Shown here one piece after another: positions 44,701 to 59,700 of a DNA stretch of 64,000 nucleotides; position 1 is the first letter of the stretch, and every line of letters begins with the position of its first letter. This DNA is from Astropecten irregularis (Eukaryota > Echinodermata > Asteroidea > Paxillosida > Astropectinidae). The notes beneath the pieces are model-generated. The model was not told where the DNA came from. It made no database searches and worked only from the letters and a program-made list of their open reading frames with translations. The DNA is taken from contig OZ020261.1 of NCBI GenBank assembly GCA_963971285.1, forward strand, positions 4,715,983-4,779,982, in the 5' to 3' direction. Made by a program: the position numbers and the translations under genes.

Positions 44701-47700
44701 CTATGTAAGTAGTTGATATTGGATTTGTTGTTGATATTGGGTCAGTAGTTGATTCTTGGTAAGTTGTTTCTGAGTCGGTGTTTGTTTCTATATCAGTTAT
44801 CGATCCCGAGTCAGTGGTTGATGAATGGTCGGTTGTTGACAATGGATCAGTCGTTGATATTTGATTGGTTGGGGATACCGAGTCAGTAGTTGATAATTGA
44901 TTGGTTGTTGATACCGAGTCAGTGGTGGTTACTTGTTCAGTTGTTGTTCCTGGTTCAATTGTTGATTCTAGGTCAGTTAACGATGCTGAGTTAGTGGGCA
45001 ACGTCTGATCAGTTGTTGACACTAGGTCTGTGGTGAAAACTTGGTCATCAGTTGTTGTTTCTGAGTCAGTAGTTGATTCTAGGTCAGTTATCGAAGCTGA
45101 ATCAGTGGTTGGTTTCTGCTCAGTTGTTGAGACTGGGTCAGTAGTTGATACCCGATTGATTGCTGATGCTGAGGAAGTGGTGGAAAATGTATCAGTTGTT
45201 GACGCGTGGTCGGTAGTTGATACTTGATTTGCGTTTACTTGCAAAAATGTCGTTTCTGGTTCACTTGTTGATTCTAGGTAAGCAGTTGATATTTTATTTG
45301 TTGCTGATACAGGGTCAGTGGTGGATACTTGCTCAGATGTCTCTGAGCCAGTCGTTGTATCTGTATCAGTTGTCGATGCTGAGTCTGTGATTGATGTCTG
45401 ATCAGTTGTGGATACTTGGTCAGTAGTTGATATTTGATTTGTTGCTGATACAGGGTTAGTGGTGGATACTTGCTCCGATGTTTCTGAGCCAGTCGTTGTT
45501 TCTGTATCAGTTGTCGATGCTGAGTCTGTGATTGATGTCTGATCAGGTGTAGATACTTGGTCAGCAGTTGATATTTGATTTGTTGCTGATACAGGGTTAG
45601 TGGTGGATACTTTCTCCGATGTTTCTGAGCCAGTCGTTGTTTCTGTATCAGTTGTCGATGCTGAATCAGTGGTTGATGTCAGATCAGTTGTTGGCACTTG
45701 GTCAGCAGTTGATATTTGATTTGTTGCTGATACAGGGTTAGTGGTGGATACTTGCTCAGATGTTTCTGAGCCAGTCGTTGTTTCTGTATCAGTTGTCGAT
45801 GCTGAATCTGTGGTTGATGTCAGATCAGTTGTTGGCACTTGGTCAGCAGTTGATATTTGATTTGTTGCTGATACAGGGTTAGTGGTGGATACTTGCTCAG
45901 ATGTTTCTGAGCCAGTCGTTGTTTCTGTATCAGTTGTGGATGCTGAGTCTGTGGTTGATGTCTGATCAATTGTGAATACTTGGTCAGCAGTTGATATTTG
46001 ATTTGTTGCTGATACAGGGTTGGTGGTGGATACTTGCTCAGATGTTTCTGAGCCAGTCGTTGTTTCTGTATCAGTTGTCGATGCTGAATCTGTGGTTGAT
46101 GTCTGATCAGTTGTTGACACTTGGTCAGCAGTTGATATTTGATTTGTTGCTGATACAGGGTTAGTGGTGGATACTTGCTCAGATGTTTCTGAGCCATTGG
46201 TTGTTTCTGTATCAGTTGTGGATGCTGAGTCTGTGGTTGATGTCTGATCAATTGTGAATACTTGGTCAGCAGTTGATATTTGATTTGTTGCTGATACAGA
46301 GTTGGTGGTGGATACTTGCTCAGATGTTTCTGAGCCATTGGTTGTTTCTGTATCAGTTGTCGATACTGAGTCTGTGGTTGATGTCTGATCAATTGTGAAC
46401 ACTTGGTCAGCAGTTGATATTTGATTTGATGCTGATACAGGGCTGGTGGTGGATACTTGCTCAGATGTTTCTGAGCCATTGGTTGTTTCTGTAACAGTTG
46501 TCGATGCTGAATCTGTGGTTGATGTCTGATCAGTTGTTGACACTTGGTCAGCAGTTGATATTTGATTTGTTGCTGATACAGGGTTAGTGGTGGATACTTG
46601 CTCAGATGTTTCTGAGCCATTGGTTGTTTCTGTATCAGTTGTCGATGCTGAGGCTAAGGTTGATGTCTGATCAGTTATTGACACTTGGTCAGCAGTTGAT
46701 ATTTGATTTGTTGCTGATACAGAATTAGTGGTGGATACTTGCTCAGATGTTTCTGAGCCATTGGTTGTTTCTGTATCAGTTGTGGATGCTGAGTCTGTGG
46801 TTGATGTCTGATCAGTTGTTGACACTTGGTCAGCGGTTGATATTTGATTTGTTGCTGATACAGGGTTAGTGGTGGATACTTGCTCATATGTTTCTGTATC
46901 AGTTGTGGATGCTGAGTCTGTGGTTGATGTCCAATCAGTTGATGACACTTGGTCAGTAGTTGATATTTGAATCATTGTTGAAGCTTGGTCAGTAGTTGCT
47001 TTCCGATCGGTAGTTGATGTTGGGTTAGTAGATGATATTTGATTTGTTGTAGCTACTGGGTCAGTGGTGGGTACTTGCAAAGTTGTTGTTTCTGGTTCAC
47101 TTGTTGATTCTATGTCAGAAGTTAGTATTTGATTTGTTGTTGATGCAGGGTTAGTGGTGGATAGTTGCTCAGTTGTTTCTGAGCCAGTAGTTGTTTCTGT
47201 TTCAGTGTCAATTGTCGATGCTGAATCTGTGGTTGATGTCTGATCAGTTGTTGACACTTGGTCAGCAGTTGATATTTGATTTGTTGCTGATACAGGGTTA
47301 GTGGTGGATACTTGCTCAGATGTTTCTGAGCCATTGGTTGTTTCTGTAACAGTTGTCGATGCTGAATCTGTGGTTGATGTCTGATCAGTTGTTGACACTT
47401 GGTCAGCAGTTGATATTTGATTTGTTGCTGATACAGGGTTAGTGGTGGATACTTGCTCAGATGTTTCTGAGCCATTGGTTGTTTCTGTATCAGTTGTCGA
47501 TGCTGAGGCTAAGGTTGATGTCTGATCAATTGTGAATACTTGGTCAGCAGTTGATATTTGATTTGTTGCTGATACAGGGTTGGTGGTGTATACTTGCTCA
47601 GAAAATGTTTCTGAGCCAGTCGGTGTTTCTGTATCAGGTGTTGATGCTGAGTCTGTGGTTGAAGTCTGATCAGTTGTTGACACTTGGTCAGCAGTTGATA

Positions 47701-50700
47701 TTTGATTTGTTGCTGATACAGAATTAGTGGTGGATACTTGCTCAGATGTTTCTGAGCCATTGGTTGTTTCTGTATCAGTTGTGGATGCTGAGTCTGTGGT
47801 TGATGTCTGATCAGTTGTTGACACTTGGTCAGCGGTTGATATTTGATTTGTTGCTGATACAGGGTTAGTGGTGGATACTTGCTCATATGTTTCTGTATCA
47901 GTTGTGGATGCTGAGTCTGTGGTTGATGTCCAATCAGTTGATGACACTTGGTCAGTAGTTGATATTTGAATCATTGTTGAAGCTTGGTCAGTAGTTGCTT
48001 TCCGATCGGTAGTTGATGTTGGGTTAGTAGATGATATTTGATTTGTTGTAGCTACTGTGTCAGTGGTGGGTACTTGCAAAGTTGTTGTTTCTGGTTCACG
48101 TGTTGATTCTATGTCAGAAGTTAGTATTTGATTTGTTGTTGATGCAGGGTTAGTGGTGGATAGTTGCTCAGTTGTTTCTGAGCCAGTAGTTGTTTCTGTA
48201 TCAGCGTCAATTGTCGATGCTGAATCTGTGGTTGATGTCTGATCAGTTGTTGACACTCGGTTATCAGTTGATGCTTGATTGACCGTTGATACTGAGTCAG
48301 TGGTTGGTGTCTGATCAGTTGTTGACTGGAGGTCAGTAGTTGACCTTTTATTTGTTGTTGACACTGGGTCAGTGGTGGTTACTCGGTATGCCGCTGTCTC
48401 TGAGCCAGTTGTTGTTTCTGTATCAGTTGTCGATGCTGAGTCTGTGGTTGATGTCTGATCAGTTGTTGACACTGGTTCAGTAGTTGATATTTGATTCATT
48501 GTTGAAGCTTGGTCGTTGGTAGTTACTTGGTCAGCTGTTGTTTCTAAGTCAGTGGTTGACGCTTCGTCAGTTGTCGATACTCGATTTGTAGTTAATGATG
48601 GGTAAGTAGTTGGGAGTTGATCGGTGGTAGTTACTTGGCCTGTGGTGGACAATTGCACAGTGGTTGTTTCTGAGTTAGTGGTTGATGTCTGGTCTGTCGT
48701 TGACGCTTGGTCGGTTGTTGATACCCAATTAGTAGTTGATAATGGGTAAGTAGTTGAGAGTTGATTGGTAGTGGATACTTGATCAGTGGTGGACACTTGG
48801 ACAGTGGTTATTTCTGAGTTAGTGGTTGATGTCTGGTCAGTCGTTGACACTTTGTCAGTTGTCGACGCTTGGTCAGTGGTGGAAACTTGGACAGTGGTTG
48901 TTTCGGTTACTGGGAGAAAATAAAGAACACAAATGTTAATCAATCAACGTTAGTCATACATTGAATAATTGAATCGCCCTAATATTGATTGACCCGAAAT
49001 AGCGAGTTTTCATATATTCAAACATAGGCCTCTACACTATTAATAACCAACTGTGGATTCTGAATTCAACTTAAGATTCAATTCATCATGTTTGAAAGTC
49101 GTCATCGCGCCCAATAGAAAAACGAAGATGCCCAGTTTCTGGAGCCATATTGCCAACTGTTCCTGGGGACATCTTTCGTTGTACATCGATCTTAAGGGTC
49201 GCTGACCTACGAGGTTTCGGAAACGAAACCCATACAAATAGTGATGATATTTGTACATAAAGAAGTCCTTGGTATATAATATAAATGACTACACGTTGAA
49301 TGAGATAACACGTACCTGGACATGGCTCATTCGTTATAGAAAACTCATCTATGTCCATGCCCACAGAATCTTGACTTTCACCTCTAGTGGCTTCAACGGC
49401 CACATAAAATGGTGAGGATTGATGGGTTTGGACAGCAGCTGATATCCATGGATTCATTCTGGTTGGTTCACCAATCCGTTCAAAAACTGGGTCCTTGTTT
49501 GTGAGATCGGTGCCATCTGCCACTGAGAAGATGTAAACTCTGAGAGAACCTGCAAAGATTGCAATGTATCAGCATCAATGTAACGATATGACGAAAACAA
49601 AAGACAAGGTAAATATACCATGTTCAGCTGATGTTACCAGGGACGTAGATCAAGCGGGAGATGGGGGCGTACACCCCCGGGTTTTCATTGTTGATATAAA
49701 ATGTATATGTATCTATGTATTTGTGCACAAACGTATATGGAAGTACGACCCAGCTGCAGGATCATACCCCCTAGGTCTAAGGACGTGTCTACGCAACTGG
49801 GGTTTGACATCAACTTTGAGAGGCTGAACTTAATAAAAGTTTCGAAAAATGTGATTTGAACCCACGTATTCTTTGGGTAAAGAAAGTCAAACTCAAAGTC
49901 AACAAACAGTCAAACTCCACAAATTCTACCCGATTTACTTGAAGTTTTTCAAGGCATAGTACAAATTGTGTATATTACACTGTCAACGTATCTTTAGGCT
50001 AATGTTTTCCAGTTGTATAGTACCTAGGTTTATAGATGGTAAAATGCGTAAACAGCCTGTATGTAGCTAGTCAAATATTAGTTACCTAATGTGCCCCTTT
50101 GCATGTTGTACTCGAAATTGAAACACCAAGCAGATTCTTGCATATCAGTCACTTTAACCACTGGGCTCAGCATAACCGCTGTATCACCCGGGAATCGGCT
50201 CCTGGAACGGCAATGCAAATGTCCCCGCTCTGTAGGAGGAATGAGAAATGAAATAAAAGCACGGGTAATATTACTGGAAACGTCACATCACACTACCACG
50301 CAGCTGAAGATCAATGACGCTATACCTTATTCTGCTTTACATTGGCGCAATATGGCGCCCTCTGTCGCGTCAAAGTACTAACATAAAAACAAAAAAGAGA
50401 AGCCAGTGATGCCCGCCAATAGTATTAATTAGGAACATATGGACTTCTGTTTGTCTTCAACAGACTCTTTGCAGTGGTGTGCTTGCCTCCGCTCTGCTAA
50501 TTTGTCCTAGGTTCGATCCTCGGATTTAGACTTCTTCGAGAAGTCAATTAAGGGTTGCTTCATGAAAACTGGTATCGAGTTGGTTGAAGGAACATTTACA
50601 TACTGGTAGTGTTTTTTCTCAGGCAAAAAAGAACATACATATAATCGGCTGACACACAAATAATTTAAAAGGAATTAGGCAGATAAGGGTCTAAACTGCC

Positions 50701-53700
50701 TATTTCTAGTAGTTCTCAAAACAATGAGAGACTTTGTGAAGATTTTCTATGTAAAGTCAATTTACAGGTACTTCTGGTGAACATTTAGCCCAGCCAAACA
50801 TCGCCCTTGCTACTCACAAATTATATTAGTGTATTGATTGTTTTTTATGCATCGCGAAATAATTACAGTGAGTGTTGTCGAAGTTGACTGACCGATCCGA
50901 CGGCACGATAAACCACCCGCCATTACTGCGGTGTCCTCCGCCTTTTTGTGTGGCAAGAAAAGAATTAACGTTCCGCCGCACTCTATACTACAGGGGGTAT
51001 GTCTCCCGACTAGGGGACGTACGCCATGCAGTATAGTGTGCGATGGAGCGTAAATGTTGTTGTTGGTACACAATCAAAAACGGGGACACCGCACTTATGG
51101 CGGATGGTATATCGTGCCGTCGGATCGGTCTACATGACATACCGCCTTCCTGTCTCAATATCCAATTCCACACGTCAGGCAGTGACTGTGTCCAGCCGCA
51201 GTACGAACGTTCAAAGCTGCAGTCAAAGTTCAGGTCTTGTTCTGAAAAATTGATAATAAAGATAATAATGATATATTAATGAACGATAATTACAAGTCAA
51301 GCACAACTCTTATATCGCGCAATGCATCTGACATGCCATCAAAAGGAGCGTATCATACCACGTCCGCATAAATCTCTGTCATAAGATTGCTGGATGTCGA
51401 TCACATGCCACAACATTATTCGTTCTATTCAACGGGTACCGATGAATAGTACTGATCGAGACGCGTCAGGCCCTCCCAACTCCAAGCGTTTTGATATAAA
51501 TGTCAATTAACATATACATTGATCTGACACGTACCTGGGCATAGCTCATTCTTTATAGAAACGAGATCTATGGCAATGTCGCCCTCACTGCCATCATCAC
51601 CTCTAGTGGCTTCAATGGCCACATAAAATGGTGACCATCGATGGGTTTGGACAGCAGCTGGTAGCCATATGTATGCACTACTTTGTTCACCAATTCGCTG
51701 GAAAACTGGTTCTTTGTTTTTGAATTTAGTGTCATCTGTCACTGAGAATATGTAAATTTTGAGAGAACCTGCAGGGAGATAGAAGTATGTATATAACATC
51801 AATGTAATGATAATACTTATGACGAATCAAAATCAAACGTAAACCTGGTGCAGAAGTAGTTTAGCTTGAAAGGTTATGAGTCGAACAAACGTTATCCTTT
51901 TTGTTCAGAACTCACCTGATTCTGTTTTATACCTGTGTTTGCAAATTCTCACATGTAGCCTTGATATCTTAATCTTACTGCAAGAGTTTGCCTTTGGCAT
52001 GCAATATTTGTCTTAGCCATGATAATTACAGGGCGAGTCAAAAAGAACTTGACCGGGATTGGTGATGTTTTTCAACAGAAACAAATGACACTCACAATTT
52101 CAGTAAAGCATATTACTTAACAAGCACTCTCTTTGGCTTATTACAAAAATAAAAGGAAGAAAAATGAAACAAACTGATTAAGAGGAGTTTAAAAAAGTCT
52201 AGTTTAATATTAAAAGGTACTCATTTTGCAAGCTGTCCATGGAATACTTGACTGAATCTGATCATCTGAAAGTGTACTTAAGGGTAATTCTTGCTATGTA
52301 AGATACGTATACGTACTTTATTTGTTTTGTGGAGCATTCAATGGACAGCTTTAAAAAAAAATTACCTTCAATGATATAGACATAAGTACTTTTTGGAATT
52401 TTTTTTATTGTATTTATTTATTTCTACCCTGGGATTACCTCTCAGTGAAACAATGAGAATGAATCCATTTTTTCAATTCGTTTGACTATTGAGAGAATGC
52501 TTCTTAGATATGTTTAACTGAACTTTTGAGTGTTATTCTTTACATTTTAAAAACATCAACAATCCTAATCATGTTCTTGTTGAGTCACCCAGTATTTGTA
52601 CATGGTACAACAACGAGCAAACAACACGAATCCCGCTATACTATGGAAAACACTGCGAAAACAAACGGTACGTATTCTAAGCAGACTTCATACGCTTACC
52701 AATATGGGTTCCAAACATGTTGTAATAGAAATTGAAACACCAAGCAGTGTCTTGTTGATCGGTAGTATTGACCACTGGACTCTGAAGAATCGCTTTATCA
52801 CCAGGTGAACGGAACGTGGCTTCAAGGTAGAGGAAACCGTCCTCTGTACAGTAAAAAAGAATCATGGAAAATAAGACCGGGTAGCATCAAAGGAAACGTA
52901 ACACGACGACGTTGCTGGGAATCAATGACGACAATTTTACCTTGCAGTAGTGCGCCCTCTGTTGCATTGCAGTGGGCCGAGTAACAACAATGTCATGTGC
53001 CAAAATCTCGGGCTGCGGCTACAAATTCCTTATAATTCATTGGGAGACGTTTGAGCTGCGTCTTGATAGCGCACGCGCACAACAACGTGCGCATGCTCAC
53101 AATAATATTGGGCGCGCACGCTCAGAGTTAACGGAAAGAGACTTCAGTCTGCTGCTCAAAAGGTCTCATATTAAAAAAATCATTCTTATATATATTTCTT
53201 TTTTTTTCGGGGGGGAGATCGAATTATGCTTATTAGGCTTGCACTTCACCGACATATTTCAGCACTGCATAAAGGAATCTCAGTCTCAGGTCAGATTCGA
53301 ACCTACGACCTCCTGTTTACTAGTGCAGATGCAACATACACTAGACCACAGGCTAGCTGGGTTGTGTTAAAGGGCGTGTACAACGCTGTTAAAGGTGACA
53401 GGATAGCTCTCACACTTTGTCTAATCCAGCACGTATATGAAATAATAAATCTGTGTTAATTTGAGCTCAATCGGAGATCTGTTTCGGTTTGTTACCAATG
53501 TTGTAAATGCCATTTATGACAAGGAGTTTAAATCTAAAGCATGTGTTAATCAAACGGAAAGCCTAAGCAAACACGTGACAATATGAAATAGCTTTAAGTG
53601 CGCACAATGCTTTAACTAAAGACTGAGACTTGAAAACAAGTTTATATGAATATAAATTGAATATGCTGTGGTCCAGTAAGGTAGCAAGAACTAAACGTGA

Positions 53701-56700
53701 TGTAAGTGTACATTGATTAGTTAAATAAGTATAGTACCTTTGTTTGGGTCCTGATTTGGCCCGGTTTCGAAGGTCTTGGTTGTACCCTGGGCAGATTGCC
53801 AGTTTATCAGGTCATGAGGCAAACCAATCTGAGTCCAGCCACATAGATCGACGTCATTTATAAAATTGCAATAAAATCCTAAGATGGAGTCAGCAGTTGA
53901 TATCTGATTCGTTGTTGATGCTTGGTAGTTGGTAGTTACTTGGTCAGCTGTTGTTTCTAAGTCAGTGGTTGATGTTTGGTCAGTCGTTGACGCTTGGTCA
54001 GTTGTTGATACCCGATTTGCAGTTGATGGTGGGTAAGTAGTGGAGAGTTGACTGGTGGTAGATACTTCGTCAGTGGGGGACACTTGGAAAGTGGTTGTTT
54101 CTGAGTCGGCTACTAGGAGAAAAAAAAGTTTAATCAATCAACGTGAGTCATAAATTGAAGAATTTAATCGCCCTAAAATTGATTGACCCGAAATATATTC
54201 AAAGATATAACCAACTGTGGATTTTGAATTCAACTAAAGATTCAAATTCATCATGTTTGAAAGTCGTCATCGTGCCCAATAGAAAAACGAAGATGCCCAG
54301 TTTCTGGAGACATGTTGCCAACTATTCCTGGGGATATCTTTCGTTGTACATCGATCTTAAGGGTCGCTGACCTACGAGGTTTCGGAAACGAAACCCATAC
54401 AAATAGTGATGATATTTGTACATAAAGAAGTCCTTGGTATATAATATAAATGACCACACGTTGAATGAGATAACACGTACCTGGACATGGCTCATTCGTT
54501 ATAGAAAACTCATCTATGTCCATGCCCACAGAATCTTGACTTTCACCTCTAGTGGCCTCAACGGCCACATAAAATGGTGATGATTGATGGGTTTGGACAG
54601 CAGCTGATATCCATGGATTCATTCTGGTTGGTTCACCAATTCGTTCAAAAACTGGTTCTTTGTTTGTGAGATCGGTGCCATCTGTCACTGAGAAGATGTA
54701 AACTCTGAGAGAACCTGCAAAGATTGCAATGTGTCAGCATCAATGTAACGATATGACGAAAACAAAAGACAAGGTAAATGTTAACCATGTTCAGCTGATG
54801 TTACCAGGGACGTAGATCAAGGGGGAGATGGGGGCGTACAACCCCAGGTTTTCATTGTTGATATAAAATGTATATGTTTCTATGTATTTGTGCACAAACG
54901 TATATGGAAGTACGACCCAGCTGCAGGATAATACCCCCTAGCTCTGAGGACGTGTCTACGCAACTGGGGTATGACATCAACTTTGAGAGGCTGAACTAAA
55001 TACAAGTTCCGAAAATGTGATTTGAACCCACGTATTCTTTGGGTAAAGAAAGTCAAACTCAAAGTCAACAAACAGTCAAACTCCACAAATTCTACCCGAT
55101 TTACGTGAAGTTTTTCAAGGAATAGTACAAATTGTGTATATTACACTGTCAACGTATCTTTAGGCTAATGTTTTCCAGTTGTATAGTACCTAGGTTTATA
55201 GATGGTAAAATGCAGATGGTAAACAGCCTGTATGTAGCTAGTCAAATAATATTTACCTAATGTGCCCCTTTGCATGTTGTACTCAAAATTGAAACACCAA
55301 GAAGATTCTTGCATATCAGTCACTTTAACCACTGGGCTCAGCAAAACCGCTGTATCACCCGGGAATCGGCTCCTGGAACGGCAATGCAAATGTCCCCGCT
55401 CTGTAGGAGGAATGAGAACTGAAATAAAAGCACGGGTAATATAAGTGGAAACGTCACATCACACTACGACGTGTCGCGACGCAGCTGGAGATCAATTACG
55501 CTATACTTTGTTCTGCTTTACATTGGCGCAGTATGGCGCCCTCTGTCGCGTCAAAAGTACTAACATAAAAACAAAAAAGAGAAGCCAGTGACGCCCACCT
55601 ATAGAATAAATTAGGAACATTATGAAATTCTGTTTGTCTTCAACAGACTCTGTGCCGTGCTGTGCTTGCCTCCGCTCTACTAATTTGTCCTAGGTTCGGT
55701 CCTCGGATTTAGACTTCTTCGAAAAGTCAAGGGCTGCTTCATGAAAACTGGTATCGAGTTGGTTGAAGGAACATTTACATACTGGTAGTGTTTGTTCTCA
55801 GGCCAAAAAGAACATACATATAATGGGCTGACACACCGATAATTTAAAAGGAATTAGGCTGATAAGGGTTTAAACTGCCTATTTGTAGTAGTTCACAAAA
55901 CAATGAGAGACTTTGTGAAGATTTTCTATGTAAAGTCAATTTACAGGTACTTCTGGTGAACATTTAGCCCAGCCAAACATCGCCCTTGCTACTCACAAAT
56001 TATATTAGTGTATTGATTGTTTTTTATGCATCGCGAAATAATTACAGTGAGTGTTGTCGAAGTTGATTGACCGATCCGACGGCACGATAAACCACCCGCC
56101 ATTACTGCGGTGTCCTCTGCTTTTTTTGTGTTGCAAAAAAAAAAAAAACTACTTTCCGCCGCACTCTATACTGCAGGGGGTATGTCTCCTGATTAGGGGA
56201 CGTACACCATGCAGTATAGTGTGCGATGGAGCGTAAATTTTTTTGTTGGTACACAATCAAAAACGGGGACACCGCACTAATGGCGGATGGTATATCGTGC
56301 CGTCGGATCGGTCTACATGACATACCGCCTTCCTGTCTCAATATCCAATTCCACACGTCAGGCAGTGACTGTGTCCAGCCGCAGTACGAACGTTCAAAGC
56401 TGCAGTCAAAGTTCAGGTCTTGTTCTGAAAAATTGATAATAAAGATAATAATGATATATTAATGAACGATAATTACAAGTCAAGCACAACTCTTATATCG
56501 CGCAATGCATCTGACATGCCATCAAAAGGAGCGTATCATACCACGTCCGCATAAATCTCTGTCATAAGATTGCTGGATGTCGATCACATGCCAAAAAATT
56601 ATTCGTTCTATTCAACGGGTACCGATGAATAGTACTGATCGAGACGCGTCAGGCCCTCCCAACTCCAAGCATTTTGATATAAATGTCAATTAACTTGTAC

Positions 56701-59700
56701 ATTGATCTGACACGTACCTGGGCATAGCTCATTCTTTATAGAAACGAGATCTATTGCAATGTCGCCCTCACTGCCATCGTCACCTCTAGTGGCTTCAATG
56801 GCCACATAAAATGGTGACCATCGATGGGTTTGGACAGCAGCTGGTAGCCATATGTATGCACTGCTTTGTTCACCAATTCGCTGGAAAACTGGTTCTTTGT
56901 TTTTGAATTTAGTGTCATCTGTCACTGAGAATATGTAAATTTTGAGAGAACCTGCAGGGAGATAGAAGTATGTATATAACATCAATGTAATGATAATACT
57001 TATGACGAATCAAAATCAAACGTAAACCTGGTGCAGAAGTAGTTTAGCTTGAAAGGTTATGAGTCGAACAAACGTTATCCTTTTTGTTCAGAACTCACCT
57101 GATTCTGTTTTATACCTGTGTTTGCAAATTCTCACATGTAGCCTTGATATCTTAATCTTACTGAAAGAGTTTGCCTTTCGCATGCAATATTTGTCTTAGC
57201 CATGATAATAACAGGGCGAGTCAAAAAGAACTTGACCGGGATTAGTTATGTTTTTCAACAGAAACAAATGACACTCACAATTTCAGTAAAGCATATTACT
57301 TAACAAGCACTCTCTCCGGCTTATTACAAAAAAAAGGAAGCAAAATGAAACAAACTGATTAAGAGGAGTTTAAAAAAGTCTAGTTTACTATTAAAAGGTA
57401 CTCATTTTGCAAGCTGTCCATGGAATACTTGACTGAATCTGATCATCTGAAAGTGTACTAAGGGGCCGTCCATAAAGTACGTACGCACGAAATGCCGACT
57501 TTTTTGACCCCGCCTCCCCCTCTGTACGCAAGGCGTACGCAGTGGTCCCAACCCCCCCTCCCCCCCTGTACGCATACGCATTCCACATTAGGTTTTTCAC
57601 TTCTCGTGGTCCCTTGCTTTAGCATCATTAGAATGTCACCGTAATCCGGGCCGGTACCGTTATTGGGACGTCACTTTCAAATTCTGAAATGAAAGACTAA
57701 AGTTTAACAGGTTTTTATACATTTACAGATGGATTTTACTATTTTTTATCATGTTGAATAAGAAAAAAAGGAAAAAACAAAACAACCCCGGTGCTTTTTT
57801 CACATTTTTTACCTCTCTTTTCGCGCGATAATGCTATGCAAAATTTTCGTTTGCGTACGGTACGCATTGGCCTTAACCCCCCCTCCCCCCTGTACGCATG
57901 CCGTACGCATCGGTAACAACCCCCCCTCCCCCCCTTCGTGCGTACGTACTTTATGGACGGCCCCTTAAAGGGTAATCCTTGCTATGTAAGATACGTATAC
58001 GTACTTTATTTGTTTCGTGGAGCATTCAATGGACAGCTTTAAAAAAAAATTACCTTCAATGATATAGACATTAGTCCTTTTTGGATTTTTTTTTATTGTA
58101 TTTATTTATTTTTACCCTGGGATTACCTCTCAGTGAAACAATGAGAATGAATCCATTTTTTCAATTCGTTTGACTATTGAGAGAATGCTTCTTAGATATG
58201 TTTAACTGAACTTTTGAGTGTTATTCTTTACATTTTAAAAACATCAACAATCCTAATCATGTTCTTGTTGAGTCACCCAGTATTTGTACATGGTACAACA
58301 ACGAGCAAACAACACGAATCCCGCTATACTATGGAAAACACTGCGAAAACAAACGGTACTTATTCTAAGCAGACTTCATACGCTTACCAATATGGGTTCC
58401 AAACATGTTGTAATAGAAATTGAAACACCAAGCAGTGTCTTGTTGATCGGTAGTATTGACCACTGGACTCTGAAGAATCGCTTTATCACCAGGTGAACGG
58501 AACGTGGCTTCAAGGTAGAGGAAACCGTCCTCTGTACAGTAAAAAAGAATCATGGAAAATAAGACCGGGTAGCATCAAAGAAAAAGGAACACGACGACGT
58601 TGCTGGGAATCAATGGCGACAATTTTACCTTGCAGTAGTGCGCCCTCTGTTGCATTGCAGTGGGCCGAGTAACAACAATGTCATGTGCCAAAATCTCGGG
58701 CTGCGGCTACAAATTCCTTATAATTCATTGGGAGACGTTTGAGCTGCGTCTTGATAGCTCACGCGCACAACAACGTGCGCATGTTCACAATAATATTGGG
58801 CGCGCACGCTCAGAGTTAACGGAAAGAGACTTCAGTCTGCTGCTCAAAAGGTCTCATATTAACAAATCATTCTTATATATATTTTTTTTTCGGGGGGGAG
58901 ATCGAATTATGCTTATTTTGCTTGCACTTCACCGACATATTTCAGCACTGCATAAAGGAATCTCAGTCTCAGGTCAGATTCGAACCTACGACCTCCTGCT
59001 CACTAGTGCAGATGCAACATACACTAGACCACAAGCTAGCTGGGTTGTGTTCAAGGGCGTGTAAAACGCTGTTAAAGGTGACAGGATAGCTCTCACACTT
59101 TGTCTAATCCAGCACGTATATGAAATAATAAATCTGTGTAAATTTGAGCTCAATCGGAGATCTGTTTCGGTTTGTAACCAATGTTGTAAATGCCATTTAA
59201 GACAAGGAGGTTAAATCTAAAGCATGTTTTACTCCAACGCAAAGCGTAAGCAAACTCGTGACAATATGAAACAGCTTTAAGTGCGCACAATGCTTTAACT
59301 AAAGACTGAGACTTGAAAACGAGTTTATATGAATATAAATAGAATGTGCTGTGGTAAGGTAGAAAGAACTAAACGTGATGTAAGTGTACATTGATTAGTT
59401 AAATAAGTATAGTACCTTTGTTTGGGTCCTGATTTGGCCCGGTTTCGAAGGTCTTGGTTGTACTCTGGGCAGATTGCCAGTTTATCAGGTCATGGGGCAA
59501 ACCAATCTGAGTCCAGCCACATAGATCGACGTCATTTATAAAATTACAATAAAATCCTAAGATTGAGTCAGCAGTTGATATCTGATTCGTTGTTGATGCT
59601 TGGTAGTTGGTAGTTACTTGGTCAGCTGTTGTTTCTAAGTCAGTGGTTGATGTTTGGTCAGTCGTTGACGCTTGGTCAGTTGTTGATACCCGAATGGCAG

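Noticed and set aside
45030-45227. Plus-strand Val/Ser-rich frame
   Set aside because: Antisense of the mucin repeat exon, with the same periodic composition.
45820-47886. Long Gln/Tyr/Pro-rich open frames (QLIRHQPQTQ, KYPPLTLYQQQ) on the minus strand
   Set aside because: They are a shifted frame of the mucin repeats. A 141-bp unit is a multiple of three, so any stop-free frame stays open across copies.
54251-54688. Stand-alone small genes made of single MAM exons
   Set aside because: The frames run past splice donors into intron; exon lengths and phases show they are parts of one multi-exon gene.
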